A stretch of DNA of 64,000 nucleotides from Gari tellinella (Eukaryota > Mollusca > Bivalvia > Cardiida > Psammobiidae), in assembly GCA_922989275.2 (NCBI GenBank), contig OV277866.1:72886328-72950327 (forward strand). Direction: 5' to 3'. A program made the translations under genes and the position numbers. Position 1 is the stretch's first letter. Every line of letters starts with the position of its first letter. Positions 10,916-21,977 of the stretch are shown here, one piece after another. The notes beneath the pieces are model-generated. The model saw only the letters and a program-made list of their open reading frames with translations. It was not told the DNA's origin and ran no database searches.

Positions 10916-11168
10916 GTTATGACTTTACTCCATAGAAACACTTTTTACTCATTTAATTTATTCCTTTACTGAAGAAAATAATTCCATTTTATACAGTAAT
11001 GAATGAGTAGCACTAAGAAATATGTCCTATATTAAAGCAGATGATTGCTTAAAGCAGGTTGAAAGTAAAGCAGAATGTGCCTTAAGGCACATTCTGCTTT
11101 ACTTTCAACCTGCTTTAAGTGGTCATCTCTCTTCAAAAATGAGAACTCAGTTATGGAGTAAAGGGTTA
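10916..11168. repeat. Family A hairpin element
   Basis: Core about 11046-11118 with near-perfect arms around gtgccttaaggcac; right end GGAGTAAAGGGTTAA. Confidence 0.85.
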
Positions 11169-11323
11169 AAGGAAAACACTATAGCCATTGAAATAATGCT
11201 GAAATAAAGTAAAGTGAGGACGTCCACAACACCTAGTGCTGAAAATGAACATTACTGCCGCACCAAAGTCTGTAGAAAAAACTTGAAAATAAAAGTAACG
11301 AAACACCGAGTGCCCAAAATTAC

Positions 11324-11509
11324 AGTTTCCGTGGTAACAGTGAGACTTGCCCCATGTTTGTTTTTCTTGCTGTTTCTGTTGTTGTTGTTGTGTTTAGCTG
11401 ATTTGTCAGTAACACTATCCTGGAGGAGTTTGTAATTGTGGCGTTCGGCATTTGACATCTTCTTACGAACCTCAAATACCTCCTCGGTTAGAGACTCCAC
11501 TTTCCTCAT
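11324..11509 (-). CDS. Exon 18: coiled coil with Asn run
   Basis: Acceptor tgctatatcag|ATGAGG at 11509, phase 0. Reads MRKVESLTEEVFEVRKKMSN, then a basic polar segment with four Asn in a row, then GASLTVTTET. The 3' edge is less certain: GGAAACT|GTAATT at 11324 is the candidate that keeps phase 0 into exon 19 (186 nt). The acceptor-side intron is related to the 123-bp tandem array at 11829-12330. Confidence 0.8.
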
Positions 11510-11576
11510 CTGATATAGCATTATAATAGTAGTAGCTTTAGTGCATGATTTGTATGACTTTCTGCAAGGATGTCCT

Positions 11577-11830
11577 TATCCCATTACCCCATAAATAAGA
11601 CTTTTTACGTCTTTCATTTATTCCTCCACTAAAGAAAATAGTTCCAATTTATACAATCATTAATATGTATGATAAGAAATATTTTCTATATTCAAGTTGA
11701 CTGTAGCTTAAAGCAGGTTGAAAGTAAAGCAGAATGTGCCTTGAGGCACATTCTGCTTTACTTTCAACCTGCTTTAAGTGGTAACCTTTATTTAATATTG
11801 GAAACAGGCTCATAATGGGGTAATAGGTTA
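11577..11830. repeat. Family A hairpin element
   Basis: Ends CCCATTACCCCATA / TAATGGGGTAATAGG; core about 11706-11778. It separates the exon 18 acceptor region from the related 123-bp tandem array, as if inserted into the array. Confidence 0.82.
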
Positions 11831-12330
11831 TACAATGATTTTATAACTTGTTGCCAGAGATTGTTACCAAACTATGTAATATTAATCTGATATAACATTA
11901 TAATAGTAACTACAAACACAAGATGTGTATGCGTTTCTGCTAGGATGTCTTAATACAAGGATTTTATAACTTGTTGCCAGAGATTGTTACCGAACTATGT
12001 AATATTAATCTGATATAACATTATAATAGTAACTACAAACACAAGATGTGTATGCGTTTCTGCTAGGATGTCTTAATACAAGGATTTTATAACTTGTTGC
12101 CAGAGATTGTTACCGAACTATGTAATATTAATCTGATATAACATTATAATAGTAACTACAAACACAAAATGTGTATGCGTTTCTGCTAGGATGTCTTAAT
12201 ACAAGGATTTTATAACTTGTTGCCAGAGATTGTTACCAAACTATGTAATATTAATCTGATATAACATTATAATAGTAACTACAAACACAAGATGTGTATG
12301 CGTTTCTGCTAGGATGTCTTAATACAAGGA
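11829..12330. repeat. 123-bp tandem array, 4 copies, derived from the exon 18 acceptor region
   Basis: The landmark atctgatataacattataat recurs at 11885, 12008, 12131 and 12254 (123 bp apart). A diverged relative, including atctgatatagcattataat, sits at 11508-11576 and contains the real exon 18 acceptor. On the minus strand every unit carries a matching ttatatcag, a surplus 3' splice-site-like sequence. Confidence 0.9.
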
Positions 12331-12552
12331 TTTTTTTACAACTTGTTATTGCGAGGGAATTTCTGGATGTTTGAAACATTAAAACTGAATCTTGAAGAGG
12401 GTTTTGGTTTAAATTTTACACACTTATAATGGAAAATATGGATCCCTTGAACAAAATTTACATAATTTTTTTATTTTTTAACTAGTAGACTTTAAATGTA
12501 GTGAACTTACACATAGTCATTTGATCAGGTTATATAACCAAGAGTGTAAAGA

Positions 12553-12766
12553 TTAACCCTTAGCCTGCCACTCACGACTATAGCTCCATATGCAAACAGC
12601 TTGGATCCGGATGAGACGCCGAGTAACTCGGCGTCTCATCCGGATCCAAGCTGTTTGACACTCGGACAACATTTTCAGCAATTTTGAGCAACTTTGAAGC
12701 ACTTTGAAACTTGAAGCAGACGAGAAATATAGCAGACGACAATTTATTTGGCGGGCTAAGGGTTAA
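12553..12766. repeat. Family C element, TTAA ends
   Basis: TTAACCCTTAGCCTGCCA to TGGCGGGCTAAGGGTTAA. The beta core (about 12592-12660) is a near-perfect hairpin around gacgccgagtaactcggcgtc. Same subtype as 34178-34391, in the opposite orientation. Confidence 0.88.
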
Positions 12767-13295
12767 TATTGTAGGAGTTATAGTACTATCTATACTATCA
12801 GGCAGCTAGATCTCTCCTATCTATTTGATAAAACTTTCATGATTATTATAATTTCTTAATTCAAATGTTTTCAATGTTTACTTATATGTAATTCTACCAT
12901 TTCTATTTAAACCACAATTCACAATTTTTGGTATGTTTTCACTTTAATAGGTAACAGTATCTCAGCTTTTTACATAAGCATCTAGCCTACTCACTTCAAA
13001 AGCATCTTCATGCTGAATCTTATACTACATTCAAACCCCATAATATCATGACCACTTGTAAGCACTTTTCTGTATTTAAATCAAGTTGCTGCTTATGGCT
13101 TTTATTGAGTTTTCTGCATTATGTCATCCAGCTATAAGTTGCCACCTGCTTATAAAAATCATATACATGAACAAGTTTTCTTTATGAAAGTACAGTACAG
13201 TGTAGACCCAGATCAGACCAATCCTTGGAGAGCCCTCTGTCCAGGATCTGCACTGTTTGCCATACTTATGAATATGATGGGGTCTAACTTATGAC

Positions 13296-13486
13296 AGAGC
13301 TCCAGATAAGGGGAGTATTTCAAAAACTAAAATCTTTATTTTTGCATTAAACCCTATGGTGTCACTACTTATTAGAATCGTCTCGAAGAGACGATTCTAA
13401 TGAGTAGTAACACCATAGGATTCGGTGCTGATATAAGTGAGAAAATGTTGGATTTGTGCAGTTAACTCTCTCTTATCTAGAGCCTT
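13296..13486. repeat. Family D (hAT-like) MITE
   Basis: Ends agctccagataagggg / ctcttatctagagcc; core around TTAGAATCGTCTCGAAGAGA and its inverse. Confidence 0.75.
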
Positions 13487-13502
13487 GATATGAATATTTA
13501 AC

Positions 13503-13753
13503 TTAACTCTTTGAACCCTAGTCCCGCATATAGGCGTGCTTTTCAAACAGTGTACATGTGAAACGTACCCACGTCCTATGCAAACAATGAAGACCCAGAT
13601 CAGAGGGCTCCGAAAGGAGCCCTCTGATCAGGGTCTTCACTGTTTGTCACAATGCCAAACATTGACAAAAACAACCCTTTAAAGTCAGAAATGGACTAGA
13701 CTAAGATGGAAACTGGAATTGTCCATTTAAAGTTTCAGGGAGAAAAGAGTTAA
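13503..13753. repeat. Family B element, TTAA ends
   Basis: TTAACTCTTTGAACCC to AGGGAGAAAAGAGTTAA; beta core about 13577-13650. Ends about 27 bp from exon 17. Confidence 0.85.
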
Positions 13754-13779
13754 GCGAAATCTGTGCCATAGGTTAGTAC

Positions 13780-14070
13780 CCTTTCTTTCAACATGTGGGT
13801 TACTCCTTCCAGGTTTCTCTCCAGGGCATTCTTCTCAACTTTAGCTTTCTCAAGCTCATAAATCTTGTCTCTCATTTCAGTGTTTGTCTTTTCCACGACA
13901 TCCTTTTCCTCATGGATTCCGTTTAAAACGTCTATCTGGGCTTCTAGCAGCTGTACCCGGGACTGTAACCCTGCGACCTCAATGTCAAGGTCATCCCGCT
14001 GCTTGCTGACATCGTCAAACTTCTGTTGGAGGATCTTCTGATCCTTGTATGCATCCACCAGTTTTGAGAA
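13780..14070 (-). CDS. Exon 17: 97-codon coiled coil
   Basis: 291 nt, phase 0 to 0. Coiled coil FSKLVDAYKDQKILQQKFDD continuing to EGVTHMLKER. The acceptor is unusual: the pyrimidines (ccttttgttc) are followed by aaaaag|TTC rather than a direct YAG. The donor GAAAGG|GTACTA is also weak. A family B element starts about 27 bp past the donor. The coding call is firm; the exact edges are less so. Confidence 0.85.
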
Positions 14071-14732
14071 CTTTTTGAACAAAAGGTTATGAAATAAAGG
14101 AGTGGTTGGTTTGATAGGGTATGGGAATTAACAAACTAAAGTATACATGGGAAATAGTTCACATATTTTGGAGGATTAATATACAGTCAAACTTGCATTA
14201 GCTCATTCACCCCTGAAACTTTTAATAGACAGTTCCAATTTCAAATAAGTCTAGTCCATTTTGGACTATGTAGGGTTGATTTTACCAATATATTTCAAAA
14301 TGAAAAGAAGTGTAGACCCTGATCAGTGGGCTCCTTAAGGAGCCCTCTGATCAGGGTCTACATTTTTTGCACGGGACAAGTGTAATCCTCACAGGTACAC
14401 TGTTTGTAAATGAGGAGTATACTAGTCGCTAGGGTTGAATGTGTTAAGTGATAGGTACTTGATGAAGCATAAAGAATTTTAAATATCAGCAACTGCTTAA
14501 TTATACAGTACAAAGACACAGACATGTTACATAATGCAGAACAAAACTAAAGCAGACTGCTCCTAAAGGAGATTTCTGCTTTATTTTTGTAAGTCCTACA
14601 TTAAGGTGAAACCTGTCTGAAAGCCTGCTAAATCATCTTTTTTATTTTTAGATAAGCATGACCATATCCAAGACAAAATTAATCAGCAGGTAATTGAAGC
14701 ATGGAGATTATAAATTTATGCTGAAGGACACG

Positions 14733-14935
14733 GGGGGCCAACTGCATATTATCATCAAAATGTACTGCTATGACAACCTACATGGGTATTATAATAGATT
14801 TGTATTGCTACGAAGTCAGTGTATACAGTGAGAAATGTTTGTCTCTGAAAACAAAGTTGTCGTCCTAGCAATACAAATCTGTTAAAATACCCATATAAGT
14901 TGTCGTAGCAAAATAATACCTAGTTTGCCCCACAG
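14733..14935. repeat. 203-bp inverted-repeat element of another type
   Basis: Arms of roughly 75 bp: ggggccaactg..tgacaac..gatttgtattgctacga on the left, mirrored by cctagcaatacaaatc..gttgtcgtagca..tagtttgcccc on the right. Shares neither core nor ends with families A-G. Confidence 0.7.
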
Positions 14936-15763
14936 AGAGGGATACAAAGTATAGAAATGGTATATATTATATTCATTAAGGGAACATTTAACCAACTACA
15001 ATGCAGATCTAATACAAATATTGGAAATTCAACTAGCCACATATACAAGAAGATATCAACACATGAACAACTATATCAGGGAATGGGAATCTAAATGAAA
15101 TTAATATTATGCCAACGAGGTAAATCTAAAGCCTTTTCAAAGGGAGAAAACTCACTTGTACAAGGAAAGGATTAATGAACATTACATGTACATGTTAACA
15201 AATAAAGCACAGGTATGCCACTCAGTTAATGGTTACAGAAAACGGATTGGGTTGTGATACATGGATGGAAATCTACACCGGGGAATGTCACTAAGAAAAT
15301 TAATTTCACTTTCAAACTGTAGATCTAAATATTCTGCCAATCAAAGGGGGATAATAAGCAGTCTTTCAGACAAGTGACTTCTTAATACAGGACAAAGGTA
15401 AAGCAAAAAGCTCCTTTAGAAGCTTGCTGCTTTACTTCTGTCCTGTATTTTTAGTAGTTACCTATCTTAACCCTTTACTCCTAAAATGTTTCTAGTATTT
15501 AAAATAGGTGACAACTTAAAGCATGGTGAAAGTAAAGCAGAATGAACCTTAAAGTGCATTCTGTTTTACTTTCAGCTAGCTTTAAGCTACCATCTGTTAA
15601 GATACAGAAAACATTTCTTGTTGTATATTTACTTATAGTAGTATAAATTGGAACCATTTTTACACCGGAGGAATAAATTAAATGTGCAAAAGTGTGTATC
15701 TTTGAAGTTAATGTTTAAGACAAATAACCATGTTTCTTCTAAGAATGGCTTCTTAACACATGT

Positions 15764-16022
15764 TATAACCCATTACTCTATAAATATGCCTTTTTAGGCC
15801 TTTTATTTATTCCTCCACTGATAAAAATAATTCCGCTTTTTATGGTCATGAATATGTACCATAAGAAATATTTTCTACATTCTAGCAGATGTTAGCTTAA
15901 AGCAGGCTGAAAGTAAAGCAGAATGCTCTGTAGGGCGCATTCTGCTTTACTTTCAACCTGCTTTAAGTGGTCACCAATTTTCAATACATGTACCAGAAAC
16001 AGGCTATTAGGTAATGGGTTAA
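15764..16022. repeat. Family A hairpin element
   Basis: TATAACCCATTACTCTATA to AGGTAATGGGTTAA; core about 15896-15966. Confidence 0.82.
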
Positions 16023-16116
16023 CTGATTTCTGCTGACATTCCCCACTGTTTAGACTACTACAGGACATATTTCCAATGTTTACACTATTACAGGGCATAT
16101 TTCCGTTGCTCCTCAC

Positions 16117-16302
16117 CTGTCCCTTGAGAGTGTTGTACTCATCCTTCAACTCCTTCAGTTGTTTGTCTGCCAGCTGGAGTTCAGATACCTCCACCTCCAG
16201 TCCTCGTAGCGAGTCCAGGGCATTGGACCTCATGTCTTCAATGGTGCGACACTCCTGCTGCCATTGTCTTAGCTCTTTCATAAGACTGTCAACCTCGTTC
16301 CT
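16117..16302 (-). CDS. Exon 16: 62-codon coiled coil
   Basis: 186 nt, phase 0 to 0; acceptor tttgtag|AGGAAC, donor GGACAG|GTGAGG. Reads RNEVDSLMKELRQWQQECRT and ends with the heptad stretch LKELKDEYNTLKGQ. Confidence 0.92.
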
Positions 16303-17228
16303 CTACAAAATGGACCAAAAAAAATTCATTCAACTTGCTAAGATTCAATTTTAACTTATAATATGTATTAACCCATTACCCTATAAATATGCCTTTTTAC
16401 ACCTTTAATTAATTCCTCTACTGAAGAAAAATGTTCCAATTTATTCTGTCACAAAAAAATCATAAGAAATATTTTCTTTATTCTAGCAGATGATAGCTTA
16501 AAGCAGGTTGAAAGTAAAGAAGAATGCGCCTTAAGGCACATTCTGATTTATATTAAACCTGCTTTAAGAGATCACATTTCTTCAAAACTAGAAACAGGCT
16601 ATGGGGTAATGGATTAAAATTCAACAAAATATGCACTTATTGTCCAGCTACTGCTACAACCATTCGAAATTTGAGAGACGGGTATCTTTCAAATAGGCTG
16701 AATTCCTTCTGCCCTGCATTAAGCAGCCATCTTCTTCCAAATGCTTCTTCATTGAATGGCTTCTTTTAAGCATGAGCTGAATTATACAGTCAAAACTTGA
16801 TACCTCAAACTCGCTTATATCGACCTTACCAATTTTTTATATAAAATGGATAAATAATTCTCGCTAAGCCAGGGTTTATCTTTGAAATATGGGTATGTTC
16901 AAACTAACGTGAGTTGGAGGTATCGAGTTTCCCTTGTAGTTATTTCCTATAAATATAACATTCATAGGGTTAAATCATTCACCCCTGAGACTTCGAATTT
17001 ATAATATCAGTTTCAGAAAATGTTTGAATAGTTTTGACCATTTTGGGTTGTGTTTACACTTCAATTCAAAATGACAAACTATGCAGACCCTGATCAGAGG
17101 GCTCATTCAGGAGCCCTCTGATCTGGGTCAACACTGATTGCATAGTACAAATTAATGTACTCTTCACAGATATACTGTTATACTCGTCCTTAGGGTTCAA
17201 TGAGTTATCTTCACTGCCTCTCACTCAC
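16303..17228 (-). other. Intron 15
   Basis: Holds family A 16371-16615, a decayed TA element about 16785-16925 (cagtcaaaacttgatacctc and its inverse gaggtatcgagtttcccttg), and family B about 16970-17206 (beta core 17078-17140). Confidence 0.7.
16371..16615. repeat. Family A hairpin element
   Basis: TTAACCCATTACCCTATA to GGGGTAATGGATTAA; core about 16495-16568. Confidence 0.82.
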
Positions 17229-17387
17229 CTTTGCAGCCAGTTCCCTGTCCTTTCTAGCCAGCTCTGTATTGAGTGCTGCAGGGTCCAGACTCATGTCGAC
17301 TTGTCGGTTCCCAGCCTCTGTGATACCTGACCGTACTCTCTCCACCTCACTCTGGATTCTGCTCACTATCTCACCATCACTGATGTT
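17229..17387 (-). CDS. Exon 15: helical exon
   Basis: 159 nt, phase 0 to 0; acceptor atattatag|AACATC, donor GCAAAG|GTGAGT. Reads NISDGEIVSRIQSEVERVRS and ends NTELARKDRELAAK: two helices joined by a short non-helical stretch (AGNRQVDMSLDP). Confidence 0.92.
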
Positions 17388-18022
17388 CTATAATATACAA
17401 ACCAAATAATTGACAAATCTGAAAAGTTTTAACCCTTTACCACACAGCCTGTTTCTAATTTTGCAAACTTCAACTCTTTGAACCCTCGTCAGGCATCTTT
17501 TGCAAACAGCGTACCTGTGAGGAGTACACATTAAGGAGCCCTCTGACCAGGGTCTACACTGTTTGTCATTTTGACATATAGTGTAAAAATCAACCCTAAA
17601 ACGTCAAAAAATGGACTATTCTGAATTGAAAACTAGAATTGTCCATTTGAAGTTTCAGGGAGGAAAGAGTTAACCCTTTACTCAATAATTATGCCTTTGA
17701 ATGCCTCCACAGAAGAAAATAGTTCCAATTTTACAATATCATGAAAATGCACCATTAGAAATATTGTCTGTATCTTAGCAAATGATTATAACCTTAAAGC
17801 AGTCTAAACGTAATGCAGAATGCACCTTAAGGTGTATTCTGCTTACTTTCAACATGCTTTAAGTGGTTTCCTGTTTTCAAAAAGGTCATAGGGTAATGGG
17901 TTCATAATAAATCAATTCTTTTGTGATTATATTGCATAGAATGTTTGATGACTCAAAGTTTAATGTTACATTGCAAAAACTAGTAGGATATTGCTGCCAA
18001 AAGGAGGATCACTTTTTCTTAC
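17388..18022 (-). other. Intron 14: overlapping families B and A
   Basis: A short family A left end (about 17432-17468) is followed by an internally deleted family B (17469-17672, retaining only the right half of its core) and a family A (17670-17903, core about 17793-17864). Confidence 0.7.
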
Positions 18023-18118
18023 CTTGTTTTTGAGTAGAGATTCAACACTTTTCAAGAACGATTCCATTTGCAGGTAAAGTCGGGTTTTCTCCTCTAACTC
18101 TTTCTCTAACTTGTTAAT
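18023..18118 (-). CDS. Exon 14: 32-codon coiled coil
   Basis: 96 nt, phase 0 to 0; acceptor gcatttcag|ATTAAC, donor AACAAG|GTAAGA. Reads INKLEKELEEKTRLYLQMES then FLKSVESLLKNK, clear heptads. Confidence 0.92.
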
Positions 18119-18295
18119 CTGAAATGCAAAAATCACATCAATTAACATCAACCCTAAACTGTTTGTAGTTTTGATGACAAGTGATCACTTAAAGCAGGCA
18201 CTTAAAGAAGGTTGAAAGTAAAGTACAACGCACCTTACTGCGCTTTCTATTTTACTTTAATCTTCCAATAAGTCAGCATCTGCTACATTAAATTC

Positions 18296-19217
18296 AGGGT
18301 CCATGCTTATAAAGCATATGAGCTGAGTCTGAAATCGTTCTCAAGAATTTGATTGGTCAGATTTGAGCCTAGGCTCAAATCTGACCAATCAAATGCTTGA
18401 GAATGCACTCAGACTCAACCTAAACGCTTTATAAGCGCTGGGCCTGATCTCAATCTAAAGCAACTATTGGTGTGAAACTCTGTTTTACAACAACTTTCTT
18501 CTATTTTCATCTAACACATTCAGGACAGTACAATAAACTTTATCACACCAATTTCCTGAAAGGACAGGCTCCAAGGTTGTAAAGCATTTAAGTTGAGTCT
18601 AAGTGTGTTCCCAAGCATTTGATTGGTTAGATTTGAGCCTAGGCTCAAATCTGACCAATCAAATGATTGGGAACGAGTTTCAAAGTCAAAAGCTTTATAA
18701 CCTCGGAGCCAGTCTAACAGAATTTGAAAACGGTATCAAAAACTTTTTATTGATACTAATGAAAATAACTATAAAATGTTAGGAGAGGGGGTGACGGCTC
18801 AAATCTGACCAATCAAATGCTTGAGAATGCACTCAGACTCAACCTAAACGCTTTATAAGCGCTGGGCCTGATCTCAATCTAAAGCAACTATTAGTGTGAA
18901 ACTCTGTTTTACAACATTTTTCTTCTATTTTCATCTAACACATTCAGGACAATACAATAAACTTTATCACACTAATTTCCTGAAAGGACAGGCTCCAAGT
19001 TTGTAAAGCATTTAAGTTGAGTCTAAGTGTGTTCCCAAGCATTTGATTGGTTAGATTTGAGCCTAGGCTCAAATCTGACCAATCAAATGATTGGGAACGA
19101 GTTTAAAAGTCAAAAGCTTTATAACCTCGGAGCCAGTCTAACAGAATTTGAAAATGGTATCAAAAACTTTTTATTGATACTACTGAAAATAACTATAAAA
19201 TGTTAGGAGAGGGGGTG
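18296..19217. repeat. 424-bp tandem duplication containing large palindromes
   Basis: Three palindromes of about 140 bp or their halves share the centre GATTTGAGCCTAGGCTCAAA flanked by TTTGATTGGT / ACCAATCAAA, and outer arms ending ttataaagc / gctttata. Full copies lie at about 18300-18443, 18566-18712 and 18990-19137. The segment from ggctcaaat at 18372 recurs at 18796 (offset 424 bp). Confidence 0.88.
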
Positions 19218-19978
19218 ACTTTGCTACCACATCACCCCTATTAATCCTATTGAATCCCTCTTAGATAGCCAGCTGCTATGTCACAAAATAAGTTATAATA
19301 ACTACTCATAGAATACAAGAAGGCATATTGCCATCCACTAACAGCTCTCCTCTGCAAATGACACAGTAAAATAAAAATGTGCATTTTACCCTCAACATAA
19401 ACAACTCACATTGTGATAGAAAAAATGTCATTTGATAGTTTCTCTTATTCAAATGACATACAGAACGGTGTGACATCAATTAAGTTTTATTTAATTGGCA
19501 TGCTCTCTAATAAAATATACAAAACTGTGATGTCCAAATTGAAACAATACTTTGTGTGAGGTTCAACCATAACAGTTTGTGCAAGGCTCCAGATACAAGG
19601 AATTACCGGTAACCCAATTATGCTAAGTGGATTCTTCTATGTTTATATATTGGATATAGAGTCCATCTTTATCTAAGGGGTGTCTGGTCTAAATTTTCAT
19701 TTTTATTTTGTTTTATATTGAAATTCCTATCAGCAAACAGTGTAGACTCAGATCATTAAGCACCATCTGATCAGAGTCTACATTGTTTCTTAGGTCCCTT
19801 TTAAGGAAAGCTAGGCACACATTGGTTAAATTTAAGTTTTCCCATACTTTCTCCTTCATGTCTGCATAAAAGCCTATTGTGTAACTACTCATTAGAACCG
19901 TCTTGAAGAGAGCCTTCTAATGAGTAGTCACACCATAGAGTTTGGTGCAGATAAATAGATTGTAATTTTTTTTTAATA

Positions 19979-20182
19979 CAGTAAAAACTCTCTATTACAC
20001 CAATTAATTTTGTTAATTATTGGGTTTTATGACAGGTGACTGCTTAAAGCCAGGTGACAGTGAAACAAAAAAGCTCCTTTAGGAGCTTTTTGTTTCACTG
20101 TCACCTTGTTTTAAGCTGTCACCTGTATTTTATTCAAACAAATAGCCTTATTTTTAGTGTCTGTAATAGAGAGGTTTTACTG
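19979..20182. mobile_element. Family E (pogo/Tigger-like) MITE, TA flanks
   Basis: CAGTAAAAACTCTCTATTAC to GAGAGGTTTTACTG with TA on both outer sides. The core (ctcctttaggagc centre) is an alpha-type hairpin with AAAGCTCC instead of GAATGCGCC. Confidence 0.85.
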
Positions 20183-20237
20183 TACTCCCGTTATCTGGTG
20201 CCCTGTTTGTGAGACAACATTTTCATTTACATCTCAC

Positions 20238-20276
20238 CTTCATCTTACGTCTATAGGCTGGACGAGTTTTGAGAAG
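20238..20276 (-). CDS. Exon 13: 13-codon microexon
   Basis: 39 nt, phase 0 to 0; acceptor tttattactag|CTTCTC, donor ATGAAG|GTGAGA. Reads LLKTRPAYRRKMK. Basic and very short; it keeps frame and has good splice sites. Being 39 nt it could be optional without changing frame. Confidence 0.75.
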
Positions 20277-21383
20277 CTAGTAATAAATATAGCACATAGC
20301 GTAACACCACAATGACACGGTCAAAGACATATATTACACTATCAAAACAATATCAGATGATTCGAGGACAGACAGACTCAGACATTGCGACAAGAGAAGA
20401 GAAAGTAAACCCCCTTTCCTTCATACCTTGTTTTCAGTACTTAAACAATTCTTTCATAGATACACCTTTTAGGTTTACAATTTATTCCTCAACTGAAAAA
20501 AAATTTCCTTTTTATACAGTCATGAATGTGCACCATACAAAATATTTCTTTGTCCTAGCAGACATTATAGCTTAAATCAGGTTGGAAGTATAGCAGAATG
20601 AGCCTTAAGGCCCATTCTGCTTTACTTTCAAACAGCTTTAAGTTGTCATCTGTCCTCAAATTTAGAGGTAGGCTATAGAGTAAAGGTTTAAATCTCTGTA
20701 TCCTAAATACAGATAAAGAGTAATACAAAAATGCTCAAGAAAACTTTCTGTAATATGTAAGTAAAATCTCTCTATGAAGATCCATCAAATGAGGTTTAAT
20801 CTTTTTGAGTTTAACCCTTTGAACCCTAGTCCCGCATATAGGCGTCATTTCAAACAATGTACATGTGAATAGTAAAATTGCCCTGTGCAAACAGTGAAGG
20901 CCCAGATCAGAGGGCTCCGAAAGGAGCCCTCTGATCAGGGTCTTCACTGTTTGTCATAATGCCAAACATTGACAAAAACAACCCTTAAAATTCAGAAATG
21001 GACTAGACTAAAATGGAAACTGGAATCGTCCACTTAAAAGTTTCAGGGAGGAAAGAGTTAAAGCAAGTGGCTGTTTAAAGCAAGATTAAAGAAAGGCAAG
21101 AAAGCTCCTGTAGGAGCTTTCTGATTCATTTACCTTGCTTTAGGCGGTCATCTAATCTAACTACAGTTAATAAGTCTTCTTTACAGTAGCTGTAATAGAG
21201 AGGTTTTACTGTACTTTTACTCTGCCATACTCCTCCAACTGATCACACTCTAAACTGTTTGCCACTCAGATTAAATACATTTTTAAGAACCTGCCATTTT
21301 TCTACTTTTTATTGCCTTTAGCTTTGTTCAAACAGGAAAGAAAGACATCTTCTAATTGTATCTGTCAAAACAAAAATATTTAC
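20277..21383 (-). other. Intron 12
   Basis: Holds family A about 20445-20690 (core 20572-20642), family E about 20760-21211 interrupted by family B (20811-21061), and a beta half (about 21238-21265). Confidence 0.75.
20760..21211. mobile_element. Family E element with nested family B
   Basis: Left end GTAAAATCTCTCTATGAAGA, right end TAATAGAGAGGTTTTACTG. At 20811-21061 a complete family B (TTAACCCTTTGAACCC to GGGAGGAAAGAGTTAA, beta core about 20886-20955) is inserted with TTAA at both edges; the family E core resumes at 21062. Confidence 0.78.
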
Positions 21384-21446
21384 CTCATCCTTAAAGGCCT
21401 TGTTCTCTCTTTCTACCATTTCCAATTTTCTTCCACTTTCGTGAAC
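21384..21446 (-). CDS. Exon 12: 21-codon coiled coil
   Basis: 63 nt, phase 0 to 0; acceptor aacttttag|GTTCAC, donor GATGAG|GTAAAT. Reads VHESGRKLEMVERENKAFKD then E, heptad-like. Confidence 0.86.
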
Positions 21447-21977
21447 CTAAAAGTTTTACAGATACAAAAGTTAAAGGTTGTTCTTGATTATCTAGATATA
21501 ACACCAAGTCCTACAAACACATAAGAAAATACTGGTGTCATACATATCAAATAAGGAAACTGTACAGATGCTGACCAGAGAGCTCCTGAAGGCCCTGTCT
21601 GGTATGGGTCAAAACTGTATTTAACTCTTCGCATGCTAGCCCTGAAATCATGGTAATTACTATTGCAATAGTGTGACATGTCATCAGGATACAAACTGTT
21701 TGACACACCTGTTTTGATTTTGTTTTTAAATTTGTTTTTTAGAACAGAAGCAGACGACAATAGTGGCAGATGCAAAAAATATCCAGCATACAAAGAGTTA
21801 AAAAGCAACAATATAAGCTAATAATAGGAGAAGGGAACATAAATATAGAACTCTTTTCTGAAATCATACTGCAGAAACAGAATATATAAATTGTTTACAA
21901 ATAGTTAAGTGAAGACCTAACCTAGTAGACTGGCATTTTTAATGCACATAAGTAGTTTAATGAATAAATGACTTTAC
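21447..21977 (-). other. Intron 11
   Basis: A beta remnant (about 21555-21610) and an internally shortened family C (about 21612-21804, ends TTAACTCTTCGCATGC / ATACAAAGAGTTAA). The rest is AT-rich. Confidence 0.65.

Larger units (their letters stand above)
7925..11323 (-). other. Intron 18
   Basis: About 7930-8280 and 8360-8790 are AT-rich and unrecognised. Then: free beta hairpin 8288-8358; TA element 8794-9039; beta hairpin about 9110-9180 followed by decayed hairpin remnants to 9400; family B with a nested element 9675-10467; decayed family E about 10490-10710; beta half-hairpin about 10721-10795; family A 10916-11168. Confidence 0.75.
11510..13779 (-). other. Intron 17
   Basis: Holds family A (11577-11830), the 123-bp array (11829-12330), family C (12553-12766), a decayed beta hairpin (about 13190-13262), family D (about 13296-13486) and family B (13503-13753). 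About 12330-12550 and 12770-13190 are AT-rich and unrecognised. Confidence 0.75.
14071..16116 (-). other. Intron 16
   Basis: Holds a degenerate family B (about 14197-14447, core 14308-14372), a family E core remnant (about 14540-14610), a separate long inverted repeat (14733-14935), unrecognised sequence 14936-15370, a family E core (about 15385-15460), a decayed family A (15473-15717) and family A 15764-16022. Confidence 0.7.
18119..20237 (-). other. Intron 13
   Basis: Holds an alpha half-core (about 18186-18265), the large duplicated palindromes (18296-19217), unrecognised AT-rich sequence (19218-19730), a beta remnant (about 19733-19790), a decayed family D (about 19840-19950) and an intact family E (19979-20182). 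Confidence 0.7.
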
